DNA of 64,000 bases from Pararoseomonas sp. SCSIO 73927 (GCF_037040815.1 NZ_CP146232.1:3218501-3282500); one strand, 5' to 3'; positions 49,334-58,785 are shown, numbered from the stretch's first letter. Notes: a model not told the origin generated them from the letters alone. Translations and numbers: made by a program.

Positions 49334-50659
49334 ATGATCAGACGCGCCCTCTCCCTGCTCTACGTGCAGGTCCTCATCGCCATCGCCCTCGGCATCGCCG
49401 TGGGCGTGATCTGGCCGGGGACCGGCGAGGCGATGCGGCCGCTGGGCGACGGCTTCGTCAAGCTCATCCGCATGGTGATCGCGCCGGTGGTGTTCTTCAC
49501 CATCGTCCACGGCATCGCCTCCGTGCGGGACGCGAAGAGCGTCGGCCGCGTGGGCGTGAAGGCGCTGTTCTACTTCGAGGTGGTCTCCACCTTCGCCCTC
49601 ATCATCGGCCTCGGCGTCGCCAAGATCTTCCGCACGGGCGAGGGCTTCAACATCGATGCCAGCCAGATGAACGCCAACGCCGTGCAGGGCTTCGCCCAGC
49701 GCGCGGCGAATGACAGCGTGGCGGCCCACCTGCTGAACATCATCCCCGACACCTTCGTCAGCGCCTTCGCCGGCGGCGACCTGCTGCAGGTGCTGCTGCT
49801 GGCCGTGCTGACGGGCTTCGCCATCAACGCCCTGCCGGACCGGCTGCGCGAGCCCATCTCCCATGCCATCGACGCGGCGGGCGCGGTGTTCTTCGGCATC
49901 GTCTCCATCGTGGTGAAGGCAGCCCCCGTGGGCGCATTCGGCGCCATGGCCTTCACCATCGGCGCCTACGGCTTCGGCTCGCTCATCCGGCTGGCGGAGC
50001 TGGTGGCCACCTTCTACCTCACCGCGATCTTCTTCGTGGTGGTGGTGCTCGGCACCATCGCGCGCTTCTGCGGCTTCTCGATCTTCCGCTTTGTCACCTA
50101 CATCAAGGAGGAGCTGCTGATCGTCCTCGGCACCTCCTCCTCGGAATCCGTGCTGGCGCAGGTCATGCGGAAGATGGAGGCGCTCGGCGCCTCCCCGAAG
50201 GTGGTCGGCATCACCGTGCCGCTGGGCTACTCCTTCAACCTGGACGGCACGAACATCTACATGACGCTGTCCACCATGTTCCTGGCCTATGCCACGAACA
50301 CCCACCTGACTTGGGGGCAGGAGCTGACGATCCTGCTGGTGGCCATGCTCACCTCCAAGGGCGCGTCCGGCGTCACGGGCGCGGGCTTCATCACACTTGC
50401 CGCCACCCTCTCGGTGATCCCCGACATCCCTCTGGCCTCGCTGGCCGTGCTGATCGGCATCGACAAGTTCATGAGCGAGTGCCGGGCGCTGACGAACCTC
50501 ATCGGCAACGGCGTGGCCTGCATCGCCATCTCCCGCTGGGAGGGGGAGCTGAATCCGGTGCAGCTGCGGCAGGCCCTGTCCGGCACGCCGCCGGTCGCGG
50601 GCGCCGGGCCGCAGCCCGGGCCGGTGGTGCCCTTGCCGGAGCCGCGCGCGGGGAACTGA
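49334..50659 (+). CDS. dctA: Dicarboxylate/amino acid:cation symporter (DctA-type)
   Basis: 441 residues from ATG 49334. The DAACS/SLC1 family is unmistakable: [24 protein letters not shown] at TM3, the serine-rich hairpin [29 protein letters not shown] at TM7, [19 protein letters not shown] at hairpin 2, and [19 protein letters not shown] at TM8. It imports C4-dicarboxylates with protons or Na+. A short Pro-rich C-terminal tail is added. No DctBD sensor system is adjacent. Confidence 0.95.
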   Translation: MIRRALSLLYVQVLIAIALGIAVGVIWPGTGEAMRPLGDGFVKLIRMVIAPVVFFTIVHGIASVRDAKSVGRVGVKALFYFEVVSTFALIIGLGVAKIFRTGEGFNIDASQMNANAVQGFAQRAANDSVAAHLLNIIPDTFVSAFAGGDLLQVLLLAVLTGFAINALPDRLREPISHAIDAAGAVFFGIVSIVVKAAPVGAFGAMAFTIGAYGFGSLIRLAELVATFYLTAIFFVVVVLGTIARFCGFSIFRFVTYIKEELLIVLGTSSSESVLAQVMRKMEALGASPKVVGITVPLGYSFNLDGTNIYMTLSTMFLAYATNTHLTWGQELTILLVAMLTSKGASGVTGAGFITLAATLSVIPDIPLASLAVLIGIDKFMSECRALTNLIGNGVACIAISRWEGELNPVQLRQALSGTPPVAGAGPQPGPVVPLPEPRAGN

Positions 50660-50737
50660 AGCACAGGCGGAACGCCCTCAACCCTCCGTTAGGCCCGGCC
50701 ACGCAAGATGCGGGCGGCGCGGAGGGAAGGGGGCTGC

Positions 50738-51844
50738 ATGACCGGGGCGATCGGCGGCTTCCTGCCCCTTGATCCCGGCCCGCCCCTCGGCGCGGGAGGG
50801 CGGGAGAGCGTGGCGCGGCGCTGGTTCCGCGGGTTGCCGCACCACGGTTACCGCAACGGGCGCAGCGCCCTCGCCCTCGGCGTGGGGAAAGCCCTTGGAC
50901 CGTTCGGGACGCTGTGGATGACCGGCTTCGCCTGTCAGGCCCTGGCGGAGGCCGCAGGGGCGATGCTGCGGTTGGGCCATGCCCGGCGCCTGGCCGCCTA
51001 TCCGCTGGCCCCGGAAGGTCCCCTTTCCCCGGATCCGCGCTTCCTTGCCGCCCATCTGGCGCCCGGGGACGCGGTGCTCGCCGTCAGCTACTTCGGCCGC
51101 CCCTCCTCCGCCGCCCTGCGGCGCCTCGCCGGGCTCCGGCAGGACGTGACCTGGATCGAGGACCGGGCGGGCGCCCTCTGGCCCGGCCCGGCCTGGGGTG
51201 ATGCCCTGCTCTACAGCCCGCGAAAACTGCTCGGCGTGCCGGATGGCGGCTATCTCGTCATCACGCCACGCGGCGCGGCCCGCGCTCGCCCACTGGCGGA
51301 GCAGCAACCCGGACCCTCGCCGACGGAGTCCCCACCGGCCCTGCGCCGCTTCGAAGATGAGAGCGGAAACGCCGCTTGGTTCCCTGCCTACCGCGCCGAG
51401 GAGGCGGGGATGGCCGTCGCGCCCGGCGCCCCCTCGCGGCTGACGGCGGCGCTGCTGGACCGGCAGGATTTCCATGCCATCGCCGCCGCCCGCCGCGCGA
51501 ACCATGCCGCGCTGCGGCCGCTGGTCCCGCCGGACCTGCTGCTGGAGCCCGCCTCCGACCGCCCGGCCTGGGTGCCGCAGGGCCTGCCCCTGCAGGTGCC
51601 GGACGCCTCCGCCCTCTCCGCCCGGATGGCGGAGGCGGGGGTGTTCTGCCCGGTCATGTGGCCCGATCCGGCCGATCCCGGCCCCTGCGCCCGGTCCCGG
51701 GCGCTGGCGAACCGCGTGCTTCTCCTGCCCCTGGACCAGCGCTACGGGGCGGAGGAGATGCGCCGCGTGGCCTCCGCGCTCGCGGCCTCGATCCGGGGCG
51801 CGGCCGTCTCCGGCACCGGATCGGCCGCGCCGCTGGCGGCCTGA
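50738..51844 (+). CDS. DegT/DnrJ-like PLP-dependent aminotransferase fold protein
   Basis: 368 residues from ATG 50738. YSPRKLLGVPDGGYLV resembles the Schiff-base Lys segment of DegT/DnrJ/EryC1 and related class I-fold sugar or lipid aminotransferases, and TWIEDRAGALWPG fits the cofactor-contacting Asp. The N-terminal GYRNGRSALALGV segment is typical for the same group. Substrate unknown; no sugar pathway is nearby. Its last 103 bp overlap the convergent channel gene. Confidence 0.7.
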   Translation: MTGAIGGFLPLDPGPPLGAGGRESVARRWFRGLPHHGYRNGRSALALGVGKALGPFGTLWMTGFACQALAEAAGAMLRLGHARRLAAYPLAPEGPLSPDPRFLAAHLAPGDAVLAVSYFGRPSSAALRRLAGLRQDVTWIEDRAGALWPGPAWGDALLYSPRKLLGVPDGGYLVITPRGAARARPLAEQQPGPSPTESPPALRRFEDESGNAAWFPAYRAEEAGMAVAPGAPSRLTAALLDRQDFHAIAAARRANHAALRPLVPPDLLLEPASDRPAWVPQGLPLQVPDASALSARMAEAGVFCPVMWPDPADPGPCARSRALANRVLLLPLDQRYGAEEMRRVASALAASIRGAAVSGTGSAAPLAA

Positions 51845-52458
51845 CCGCCATAGGCGGGCAGCGACCAGCCCCCGCCCAGCGCCGCCGCGCGGATGAGGAA
51901 CGCCGCGAGCGCCCCGGCCCCCACCGCCACCGCCCGCTCCGCCCCCAGCGCGTGCAGGGCCAGGAACAGGCCGGCACCCGCCGCGGCGGCCGTGGCGTAG
52001 ATTTCCCGCCGCAGGATCAGCGGGATCTCGCCGCAGATCACGTCGCGGATCAGGCCTCCGAAGCTGGCGGTCATCACCCCCATCAGCACGCAGACCCAGG
52101 TCGCGGCCCCGGCGCGGGAGGCCACTTCGGCCCCCAGAACGGCAAAGACCGCCATCCCCGCCGCATCGGCCCAGAGCAGCAGCGCCACGCGCCGCTCCAC
52201 TCTCGGCGCCGCGAAGAACACGGCCAGGGCGCAGATGGCGGCCAGCAGGGCGAGGTCGGGGCGGAGGAGCCAGGCCACGGGCAGGCCCAGAAGCAGGTCG
52301 CGCAGCGCGCCGCCGCCAAAGGCGGTGACCCCCGCGACCAGCAGGAAGCCCACGGGGTCCATCCGCTTGCGCGCGGCCGTCAGCGCGCCGGCGGTGGCGA
52401 AGGCGGCCGTGCCGGTCCAGCCCAGCGCCTCCAGCGCCAGGTCGAAGGGCGCCGCCAT
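51742..52458 (-). CDS. TRIC-type/UPF0126 cation channel family protein
   Basis: 238 residues from ATG 52458. The two UPF0126 (YicG/YadS) glycine-rich repeats are present: FATAGALTAARKRMDPVGFLLVAGVTAFGGGALRDLLLG and MGVMTASFGGLIRDVICGEIPLILR, with seven hydrophobic segments. Bacterial relatives form trimeric potassium-permeable channels. The conserved part ends at WSLPAYGG near residue 205; the remaining 33 residues overlap the 3' end of the convergent DegT-like gene. It follows the MFS gene by seven bases. Confidence 0.9.
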   Translation of the reverse strand: MAAPFDLALEALGWTGTAAFATAGALTAARKRMDPVGFLLVAGVTAFGGGALRDLLLGLPVAWLLRPDLALLAAICALAVFFAAPRVERRVALLLWADAAGMAVFAVLGAEVASRAGAATWVCVLMGVMTASFGGLIRDVICGEIPLILRREIYATAAAAGAGLFLALHALGAERAVAVGAGALAAFLIRAAALGGGWSLPAYGGQAASGAADPVPETAAPRIEAASAEATRRISSAP

Positions 52459-52465
52459 GCCCGGC

Positions 52466-53707
52466 CTACTCGGCCGGAAGCGGCGCCGGCGGCCGGGCCG
52501 TGCGCAGCGCCTCGCCCCGCGCGGTGCCGGCGCAGAGAAGCGAGCCGAGGAGCAGCAGCGCCACGCTCGGCAGCACCATCCAGGCCAGCCCATGGTCCAG
52601 CATCAGGCCGAAGGGCACGGGGGTAATGGCGCCGCCCAGCGGCAGGCCGGAGGAGATGAAGCCGAAGACCTTCCCCATCTGCCCCGGGGGCGCGGCGTTC
52701 TTCACCATCACGTCCCGCGGCGTGCGGGAGGCGCCGAGCGCCCCGCCCGCGACGAGGGCCATGAAGGGAAGCACAGCGTCCGGCAGGGGCAGCAGCCCCA
52801 TGGCGAGGAAGAGCGCGACGGAGAGCCCCGTCAGCCCCGTGACGAAGGTGAAGTGCCGGCTGTACCGGTCCGCGTACCAGCCGCCCACCAGCACGCCGCC
52901 GGTGGCGCCCGTCACGTAGCCCGTGAGCGCGAGGGAGGCGATGGCCAGCGGCGTGCCCCAGAGCTGGTCCAGGGTTGTGATTAGGAAGGCCTGCACGCCG
53001 GAGCCGGCCATGGAGGAGAGCAGGAAGAAGGCAAAGAACATCAGCATGGTCCGGGAGAGCAGGACCTCCCGCCCTACCGGGGCCACTCCCTTCTTCGGCC
53101 GCGCCTGGTCCTGCAGGATGCGGGATTGGAGCAGGATGGCCAGCACCACGGGCACGCCCAGCAGCCCCAGCGCCAGCAGGGTGGGCCGCCAGCCCAGGCC
53201 GAAGGTCTGGGTCATCATCGCCAGCACCAGCGGCGCCGCGGCGAAGCCGAGGTTGCCGGTGAAGGTGTGCATGGCGAAGGCGCGGCCCATCCGCTTCTCC
53301 CCGATGCTGCTGCCGAGGATGGCGTAGTCCGCCGGATGGATGACCGAGTTGCCGACGCCCGAGAGGACCGCGAGGCCGAGGACCACCCAGTAGTTCGGCG
53401 CCAGCGCCATGGCGGAGATGGAGAGCGCCATGAGGAGCGTGCCCCCCACCAGGAAGGGCCGCGCCCCGTGCCGGTCCACCAGGAAGCCCACGGGGGTCTG
53501 CAGCAGGGCCGTCACCCCGCTCATCAGCGCCACCGAGAGGCCGAGCACGGCGTAGGAGACGCCGAACTCCTCCCGCCACAGGGGAAAAAGGGGCGCGAGG
53601 CAAAGCATGTAGAAGTGGGAGAGGAAGTGGCCCGTCCCGATCAGGCCGATGATGCGCCAATCCTTGTCGCGCGGGGCCTCAGCCATCTGGACGTTGCCGT
53701 TCTGCAT
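52466..53707 (-). CDS. MFS transporter
   Basis: 413 residues from ATG 53707 (ATG 53686 also possible). Twelve transmembrane segments; the MFS motif A is seen as GFLVDRHGARPFLV, with the second copy GGWYADRYSRHFT. The TM1 region GTGHFLSHFYMLCLAPLFPLW is typical of the fosmidomycin-resistance (Fsr)-like branch. It could export a drug or metabolite. It is encoded downstream of the LysR gene on the same strand. Confidence 0.9.
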   Translation of the reverse strand: MQNGNVQMAEAPRDKDWRIIGLIGTGHFLSHFYMLCLAPLFPLWREEFGVSYAVLGLSVALMSGVTALLQTPVGFLVDRHGARPFLVGGTLLMALSISAMALAPNYWVVLGLAVLSGVGNSVIHPADYAILGSSIGEKRMGRAFAMHTFTGNLGFAAAPLVLAMMTQTFGLGWRPTLLALGLLGVPVVLAILLQSRILQDQARPKKGVAPVGREVLLSRTMLMFFAFFLLSSMAGSGVQAFLITTLDQLWGTPLAIASLALTGYVTGATGGVLVGGWYADRYSRHFTFVTGLTGLSVALFLAMGLLPLPDAVLPFMALVAGGALGASRTPRDVMVKNAAPPGQMGKVFGFISSGLPLGGAITPVPFGLMLDHGLAWMVLPSVALLLLGSLLCAGTARGEALRTARPPAPLPAE

Positions 53708-53785
53708 GGGCCGGAAACTGCGCCCCCTGCCGCACGGCGGTCAATCTCGCGCTTCGCCGGGGGTGTTACACGGAGGACAGGAAGG

Positions 53786-54652
53786 TCAGGCCGCCAGCGG
53801 CGCGGGCGCGCCCGCCGTGTCCCGGATGGCCTGCACCAGCGGCGCGGCGAGCGGCGCCAGCCCGGCCAGGTCGCCGAACACCGCCATCTCCGCCGGCTCC
53901 AGCGGCGGCAGGCCGGGCAGGGGGGCCAGCCCTTCCGGCAGGCCGGAGGCGCCGATCACGGTGGCCGCCAGCCCCGCCTGCGCCGCCGCCGCCACGCCGA
54001 GAAGGCTGGCGGAGGTGTAAGTGACCTCGAAGGCCAGCCCGGCGCGGGCCAGGGCGGCCAGGGCCCGGTCCCGGAACATGCAGCCGGCGGGCAGCATCGC
54101 CAGCGGCAGGGGGCGGTCCGGCGGGGGCGCCCAGCCCGGGCAGGCGGCCCAGATCACCGGCTCGGTCCAGAGCACGCTGCCCTCGCTCTCGCCCTCCCGC
54201 CGCTTGCCGAGGACGAGGTCGAGCGACCCGGCCTCCATGGCCCGGCGCAGCTCGTGGGATCGGCCGACCTCCACCTCCAGCCGGATGCCGGGATGGGTGC
54301 GGGCGAAACGGGCGAGGAGAGGGGCTAGGCTGCGCGGCACGAAGTGGTCCGCCACCCCCAGTCGCAGCCGCCCCGCGACGGGCGGGGCGACGAGGCGCAG
54401 CACTGCCTCCTCGTTCAGCGCCAGCATGCGGCGGGCATAGGCCAGCAGCGTCTCCCCCTGCGGGGTCAGGGCCACGGTGCGGCTGGTGCGTTCCAGCACG
54501 CGCTGGCCCAGCAGCTCCTCCAGCCGGCGGACCTTCAGGGAGATGGCGGATTGTGTGAGGCCGAGCGCCGGCCCCGCCGCGGTGAAGCCGCCGCGCTCCG
54601 CCACCTGCACGAAGCAGCGGAGCAGGTCGAGATCAAGGTCCGGAATACGCAT
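53786..54652 (-). CDS. LysR-family transcriptional regulator
   Basis: 288 residues from ATG 54652. N-terminal helix-turn-helix (LDLLRCFVQVAERGGFTAAGPALGLTQSAISLKVRRLEELLGQRVLER) and the substrate-binding-like domain from about residue 85. It lies 78 bp upstream of the MFS gene in the same direction and may regulate it. Confidence 0.92.
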   Translation of the reverse strand: MRIPDLDLDLLRCFVQVAERGGFTAAGPALGLTQSAISLKVRRLEELLGQRVLERTSRTVALTPQGETLLAYARRMLALNEEAVLRLVAPPVAGRLRLGVADHFVPRSLAPLLARFARTHPGIRLEVEVGRSHELRRAMEAGSLDLVLGKRREGESEGSVLWTEPVIWAACPGWAPPPDRPLPLAMLPAGCMFRDRALAALARAGLAFEVTYTSASLLGVAAAAQAGLAATVIGASGLPEGLAPLPGLPPLEPAEMAVFGDLAGLAPLAAPLVQAIRDTAGAPAPLAA

Positions 54653-54739
54653 CGGGGGCCCAGGCTGATCCTGGACCCCCGACCCCGTCAATGATGGTTC
54701 CGCGGGTTAGCCGCGGGACCGATGAGCGGCGCTGATGCC

Positions 54740-55582
54740 TCAGACGTCCTCGTCGAAGCCGCCGGCGTCGTCGTAGCCGGCCGCGTCGTCGAAGCCGCCG
54801 GCGTCATTGTAGCCGGCCGCGTCGTTGCCGCCCCAGCCGCCCGTATCCGACACCGGCGTGGCGTCGTTGCCCGCGCCGGCGGGGTCGGTCCAGGGCGAGG
54901 AGGCCGGGGTGTTCACCGCCTGCTCGCCGAAAGCGCCCGTCGCGCCGGATACGGCGTCGGAGGCCGAGCTGGCCGCGCCCGACACGGCATCGGTCGCCGC
55001 GGTGGCTGCCTGGGCCGCGCCGCCGGAAAACATGCCCATCAGCGCGTTGCCCAGCACCATGCCACCGGCCACGCCGGCCGCGGTGGTCAGCGCCGTGCCG
55101 AGGAAGCCGCTGCCGCGGCCGCCCTGCTGCTGCATCATCGCCGGGTTCATCGCGCCCGGGGGCGGCTGGATCGGCTGCGGGCGCGGGGTGAAGGGCACCT
55201 GCTGCCGCTGCCGGTTGCCACCGCCGAACAGGCCGCCGAAGAGGCCACCACCGCCCTGCGGCTGCGCGTTGGCCTGGGCCTGCCGCTGGGTGTTCTCCAG
55301 CTGCCACTCAAGTTCCTGGATGCGGTTCTGCGCCTGCACCAGGGCCGCTTCCTGCACGAAGGCGGTCTGGGTGATGCGGTACCGCGCCTCCGGGTGGCGG
55401 GAGAACAGGTCGGTGATCAGCCGGTCCGCGTCCGGGTCAACGGGCGGCAGGTTGGGGGCCGGCTGCGTGCCGGGCACGCTGCGGCCGCCCCAGGGGCCGG
55501 ATGACGTCGCCACCGGCTGCTGAGCGACGCCTGCGACACGCTCCACGTAGCCGGTGATGATGCGGCGTTCTTCCTCAGTCAT
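54740..55582 (-). CDS. DUF2076 periplasmic ligand-binding sensor-like protein
   Basis: 280 residues from ATG 55582. The DUF2076 N-terminus is clear (TEEERRIITGYVERV, DADRLITDLFSRHPEARYRITQTAFVQEAALVQAQNRIQELE). A Gln/Gly/Pro-rich linker, a GSGFLGTALTTAAGVAGGMVLGNAL segment and an Ala/Ser-rich region follow, ending in acidic 12-residue repeats (DAAGY-DDAGGFD). Function unknown. No signal peptide was recognised. Confidence 0.88.
   Translation of the reverse strand: MTEEERRIITGYVERVAGVAQQPVATSSGPWGGRSVPGTQPAPNLPPVDPDADRLITDLFSRHPEARYRITQTAFVQEAALVQAQNRIQELEWQLENTQRQAQANAQPQGGGGLFGGLFGGGNRQRQQVPFTPRPQPIQPPPGAMNPAMMQQQGGRGSGFLGTALTTAAGVAGGMVLGNALMGMFSGGAAQAATAATDAVSGAASSASDAVSGATGAFGEQAVNTPASSPWTDPAGAGNDATPVSDTGGWGGNDAAGYNDAGGFDDAAGYDDAGGFDEDV
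54752..54823 (-). repeat. 36-bp tandem repeat at the C-terminus of the DUF2076 gene
   Basis: Two 36-bp copies (54752-54787 and 54788-54823, two differences) encode the 12-residue unit DAAGYxDAGGFD. A degenerate third copy follows further in. Each keeps frame. Confidence 0.85.
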
Positions 55583-55676
55583 GTCCCTCGAAGCTCCATG
55601 TTGCGGGCGGATGCCCGCGACGGGCCCGAGATGGCCCGGCGCGTGTAATCTTTCAAGATTTTAATGTGCGTGCGTC

Positions 55677-56123
55677 TCAGGCGAGGCCGGCGGGCACCCG
55701 CGCGGGCAGGCCCAGGCGCCCCCACTCGATTACGGGGCAGCGGTCCATCACGATCGGGATGCCCGCGGCCCGGGCGCGCCCGGCGGCTTCCTCGTTCCAG
55801 ATGCCGAGCTGGAGCCAGATCGATTTCGCACCCAGCCGGATGGCCTCGTCAACCACCGGGCCGGTGTCCTCGCTGCGGCGGAACACGTCCACCATGTCCA
55901 GCGGCCCGGCCTCCTCCAGCGAGGCGACGGCCGCCATGCCGTGCACCGTGCGCCCGTCCAGCGCCGGGTTCACGGGGATGGCGGTGTAGCCTCGGCCCAG
56001 CAGGAAACCGAACACCCCGTAGGAGGGGCGATTCGGCTTGTCCGAGGCCCCGACCACCGCAATGCGGCGGGTTCTGAGGAGGATGTCGCGAACCCTGTCA
56101 TCGGTCAGGCCGTCAACCGGCAT
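55677..56123 (-). CDS. CoA-binding domain protein (YccU-like)
   Basis: 148 residues from ATG 56123. A Rossmann CoA-binding fold: RIAVVGASDKPNRPSYGVFGFLLGRGYTAIPVNPAL, FRRSEDTGPVVDEAIRLGAKSIWLQLG, and IPIVMDRCPVIEW. Family members are small cytosolic CoA-binding proteins of unknown role. Confidence 0.93.
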   Translation of the reverse strand: MPVDGLTDDRVRDILLRTRRIAVVGASDKPNRPSYGVFGFLLGRGYTAIPVNPALDGRTVHGMAAVASLEEAGPLDMVDVFRRSEDTGPVVDEAIRLGAKSIWLQLGIWNEEAAGRARAAGIPIVMDRCPVIEWGRLGLPARVPAGLA

Positions 56124-56319
56124 GGCATTTCCTTCGCTCGGAACGGCCCTGCACATGGGAAGGGACAGGGGGTGCCGACAACGGGCGTGTCAGAACGAGC
56201 CCCAGGGCGCGGTCGGAAGCCATAGATGGAAACTATTGCAGCAAGTTGCACGAAGGTCTCACGGATTACGCAAAATTGTTGGTAGTCTTTCCGTGTCGAG
56301 AAGGATCGAGGAGCACCAC

Positions 56320-56967
56320 ATGTCGATGACCGAGAAGAAGCCGCTGGATATCAAGGACCTGGACAAGGTCGTGGGAGGCGCCTTCCAGCAGACGGGGGCG
56401 GGGAACGACGCAGTGACCGGCACCGGTGCTGCCGACGTCATCTTCTCCGGTTCCGGCAACGACACCATTGCGGCCGGCGCCGGGAACGATCAGGCCTTTG
56501 GCGAAGCAGGGAACGATGTACTCGCGGGCGGCGCCGGCAACGATCTGCTCTTTGGCGGAGAGGGCCAGGATACCCTGAACGGGGGCGCCGGCCAGGACCA
56601 GATCCAGGGTGGCGAGGGCAATGACAGCCTGGACGGCGGCGTGGGCGACGGCGCGAGCGACCTGGCCTTCGGCGGCGCGGGCAATGACAGCTTCATCTGG
56701 GCGCCGGGCGACGGCAGCGACCAGTTCCAGGGCGGCGCGGGCAACGACACGCTGCAGCTGGACAATGTGAGCCTGCACCAGCTGCAGTCCTCGCTGACCC
56801 TGGAGGGCAACACGAACCTCCAGATGCACGTGGGCAGCAACGCCCAGGGGCAGCAGGAGGTGACCTTCACCAACGCCCAGGGCCAGCCCGCCACCTTCCA
56901 GGGCGTGATCAACATCGGTGGTGAGAGCCTGCGCTTCTCCGAGGTCGAGAAGATCGCGCTGGTCTGA
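56320..56967 (+). CDS. Short RTX calcium-binding protein with double-glycine leader
   Basis: 215 residues from ATG 56320, with GAGGAG eight bases upstream. Residues 1-25 (EKKPLDIKDLDKVVGGA) match a bacteriocin-type double-glycine leader. Residues 30-145 contain about nine GGxGNDxLx nonapeptides forming an RTX beta-roll. The C-terminus (GESLRFSEVEKIALV) resembles the end of type I secretion substrates. No enzyme domain is present. It might be an extracellular calcium-binding or matrix protein exported by an ABC exporter with or without leader cleavage. Confidence 0.9.
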   Translation: MSMTEKKPLDIKDLDKVVGGAFQQTGAGNDAVTGTGAADVIFSGSGNDTIAAGAGNDQAFGEAGNDVLAGGAGNDLLFGGEGQDTLNGGAGQDQIQGGEGNDSLDGGVGDGASDLAFGGAGNDSFIWAPGDGSDQFQGGAGNDTLQLDNVSLHQLQSSLTLEGNTNLQMHVGSNAQGQQEVTFTNAQGQPATFQGVINIGGESLRFSEVEKIALV

Positions 56968-56975
56968 TCCGGACC

Positions 56976-57010
56976 GCCCCGTGGGCCCCTTGAGGGGGCG
57001 CCCACGGGGC
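56976..57010 (+). terminator. Terminator hairpin after the RTX gene
   Basis: CCCCGTGGGC pairs perfectly with GCCCACGGGG (plus a flanking G-C pair), with an inner CCC/GGG arm. It begins nine bases after the RTX stop. It lacks a T-run. Confidence 0.7.
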
Positions 57011-57077
57011 AGGGATTGCGGCGGTCCCGGGACCGCGCCGCCTTTCGTGAGCCGTAAGCCGCGGCTACACCCGCCCC

Positions 57078-58718
57078 ATGCCCGCACCCCGTTCCCTGAC
57101 CGCCCCTGCGCTGCTCCTCCCGCTTCTCGCGGCCGCGCTCGTGACGATCCTGGCGTGGTGGTTCCCGAACCGGGAGAGGGCGGCGGAGGTGCCGATGGTG
57201 GCGGACCGCTTCAACTCCGTCTCCTTTGCCCCCTTCCGGGAGGGGCAGAGCCCGCTTCGCGACATCTTCCCCAGCGCGGCGCAGGTAGAGGAGGACATCG
57301 CCCTCATCGCCCCGCGCGTGCGTGCCATCCGCAGCTACGCGAGCATCGAGGGACAGTACGAGACGGCCGCCATTGCCCAGCGCCACGGGGTGAGGATGTG
57401 GAAGGGCGCCTGGCTCGGCCGCGACCTCCGCCAGAACGACCGCGAGATCGACGCGCTCATCCACGCCGCCAACACCTACCCCGACACGGTGGAGCGCGTG
57501 GTGGTGGGCAACGAGGTGCTGCTGCGCCGCGACCTGCCGGTGGAGGAGCTGGCCCGCCAGATCGACCGCGTGAAGGCCGCGATCCGCCAGCCCGTGACCT
57601 ATGCCGATGTGTGGGAGTTCTGGGTGCAGTTCCCCGAGCTCGCCAACCACGTGGACATCATCACCATCCACATCCTGCCCTACTGGGAGGATGAGCCGCT
57701 CGGCGTGGACCGTTCCATGGAGCACACGCGCCAGATCGTGCAGCGCGTGCGCGCCCTGTTCCCGAACAAGCCCATCGCCATCGGCGAGATCGGCTGGCCC
57801 AGCGCCGGCCGCTGGCGCGAGGGCGCCATCCCCTCCCGCGTGGAGCAGGCCGTGTTCATGCGCCGCTTCATCCAGCTGAGCCGGGAGGCGGGCTTCGACT
57901 ACAACTTCATCGAGGCCTTCGACCAGGTCTGGAAATACCGGAACGAGGGCACGGTGGGCGCGGAATGGGGCCTCTGGACCGCCGACCGGACGCCGAAGTT
58001 CGATCTCTCCGGCCCGGTGCGGGAGAACCCGCTCTGGTTCCTCTACGCGGGCGCGGCGCTGCTCTCCGGCGCCGCGATGTTTCTTCTGGCGATCCGCGCC
58101 TGGCCGGCCGCCCCCGCCTGGAAGCTGGCGCTGCTCTCGGCGGCCCTCGGCAACGCGCTTGCCTACGCCTTCTGCGGCGGCTGGCCCTACGCCTATGACG
58201 AGCACCTGAAGCTCGCCTTCGTCGTCAACTTCGCGGGGCAGGCGCTGCTGGCGGCGCTGCTGCTGCGCCGCGCCGGCCAGCGCCTCTCCGGCGACTTCGT
58301 GGAGCCCGCGCGCAACGGCGCGCAGGCCAGCGCCAACATCCGCTCCCTGTTCCGCGGCCGGTTCCGCTGGCGGGACTGGCGCGGCTTCGCCTTCGAGGAC
58401 CTGCTCTTCCTCTTCATCTTCACCGCGGCCGTGCTGCAGATGATGCTGCTGTTTGACCCGCGCTACCGCGACTTCCCCTTCGCCACCTTCGCGGTGCCGC
58501 TGGTGGCGGTGGTGGCGCGCGCGCTGCTGGGCGACCTGCCGCGGCGCGGTGGCGGCTGGGCGGAGTGGCTGGCGGGCGGAGTGCTGCTGCTCTGCGCCAT
58601 TGCCAGCGCGGTGAACGAGGGGGTGCACAACATCCAGGCCCTGGGCTGGAGCGCCTGCGCGATCGGCCTCTCCCTGGCGCCGCTGCTGCGGGTGGGGCCT
58701 TTCGCCCGGGCGCGTTGA
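57078..58718 (+). CDS. Membrane-anchored GH17-like beta-glucanase/glucan-processing protein
   Basis: 546 residues from ATG 57078. An N-terminal transmembrane anchor is followed by a GH17-type TIM barrel (about 45-310): VSFAPFREGQSP, RAIRSYASIEGQ, VERVVVGNEVLLRRD with the acid/base Glu, ITIHILPYWED and IAIGEIGWPSAGR with the nucleophile Glu. From residue 320 onward come about seven to eight transmembrane segments. Such proteins are annotated as beta-(1,6)- or beta-(1,3)-glucan synthesis or modification enzymes. It may act on periplasmic glucan or exopolysaccharide. No synthase (NdvB) is adjacent. Confidence 0.88.
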   Translation: MPAPRSLTAPALLLPLLAAALVTILAWWFPNRERAAEVPMVADRFNSVSFAPFREGQSPLRDIFPSAAQVEEDIALIAPRVRAIRSYASIEGQYETAAIAQRHGVRMWKGAWLGRDLRQNDREIDALIHAANTYPDTVERVVVGNEVLLRRDLPVEELARQIDRVKAAIRQPVTYADVWEFWVQFPELANHVDIITIHILPYWEDEPLGVDRSMEHTRQIVQRVRALFPNKPIAIGEIGWPSAGRWREGAIPSRVEQAVFMRRFIQLSREAGFDYNFIEAFDQVWKYRNEGTVGAEWGLWTADRTPKFDLSGPVRENPLWFLYAGAALLSGAAMFLLAIRAWPAAPAWKLALLSAALGNALAYAFCGGWPYAYDEHLKLAFVVNFAGQALLAALLLRRAGQRLSGDFVEPARNGAQASANIRSLFRGRFRWRDWRGFAFEDLLFLFIFTAAVLQMMLLFDPRYRDFPFATFAVPLVAVVARALLGDLPRRGGGWAEWLAGGVLLLCAIASAVNEGVHNIQALGWSACAIGLSLAPLLRVGPFARAR

Positions 58719-58785
58719 TCCGGCTGCGCTGATCGGGGCGCGTTAAGCGTTCCGTATCCGGGTTGCGCACATGATGGCGCCGTGG

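Noticed and set aside
56490..58628. Open frame of 712 codons on the minus strand
   Set aside because: Antisense to the RTX and GH17-like genes; shadow of GC-rich codons.
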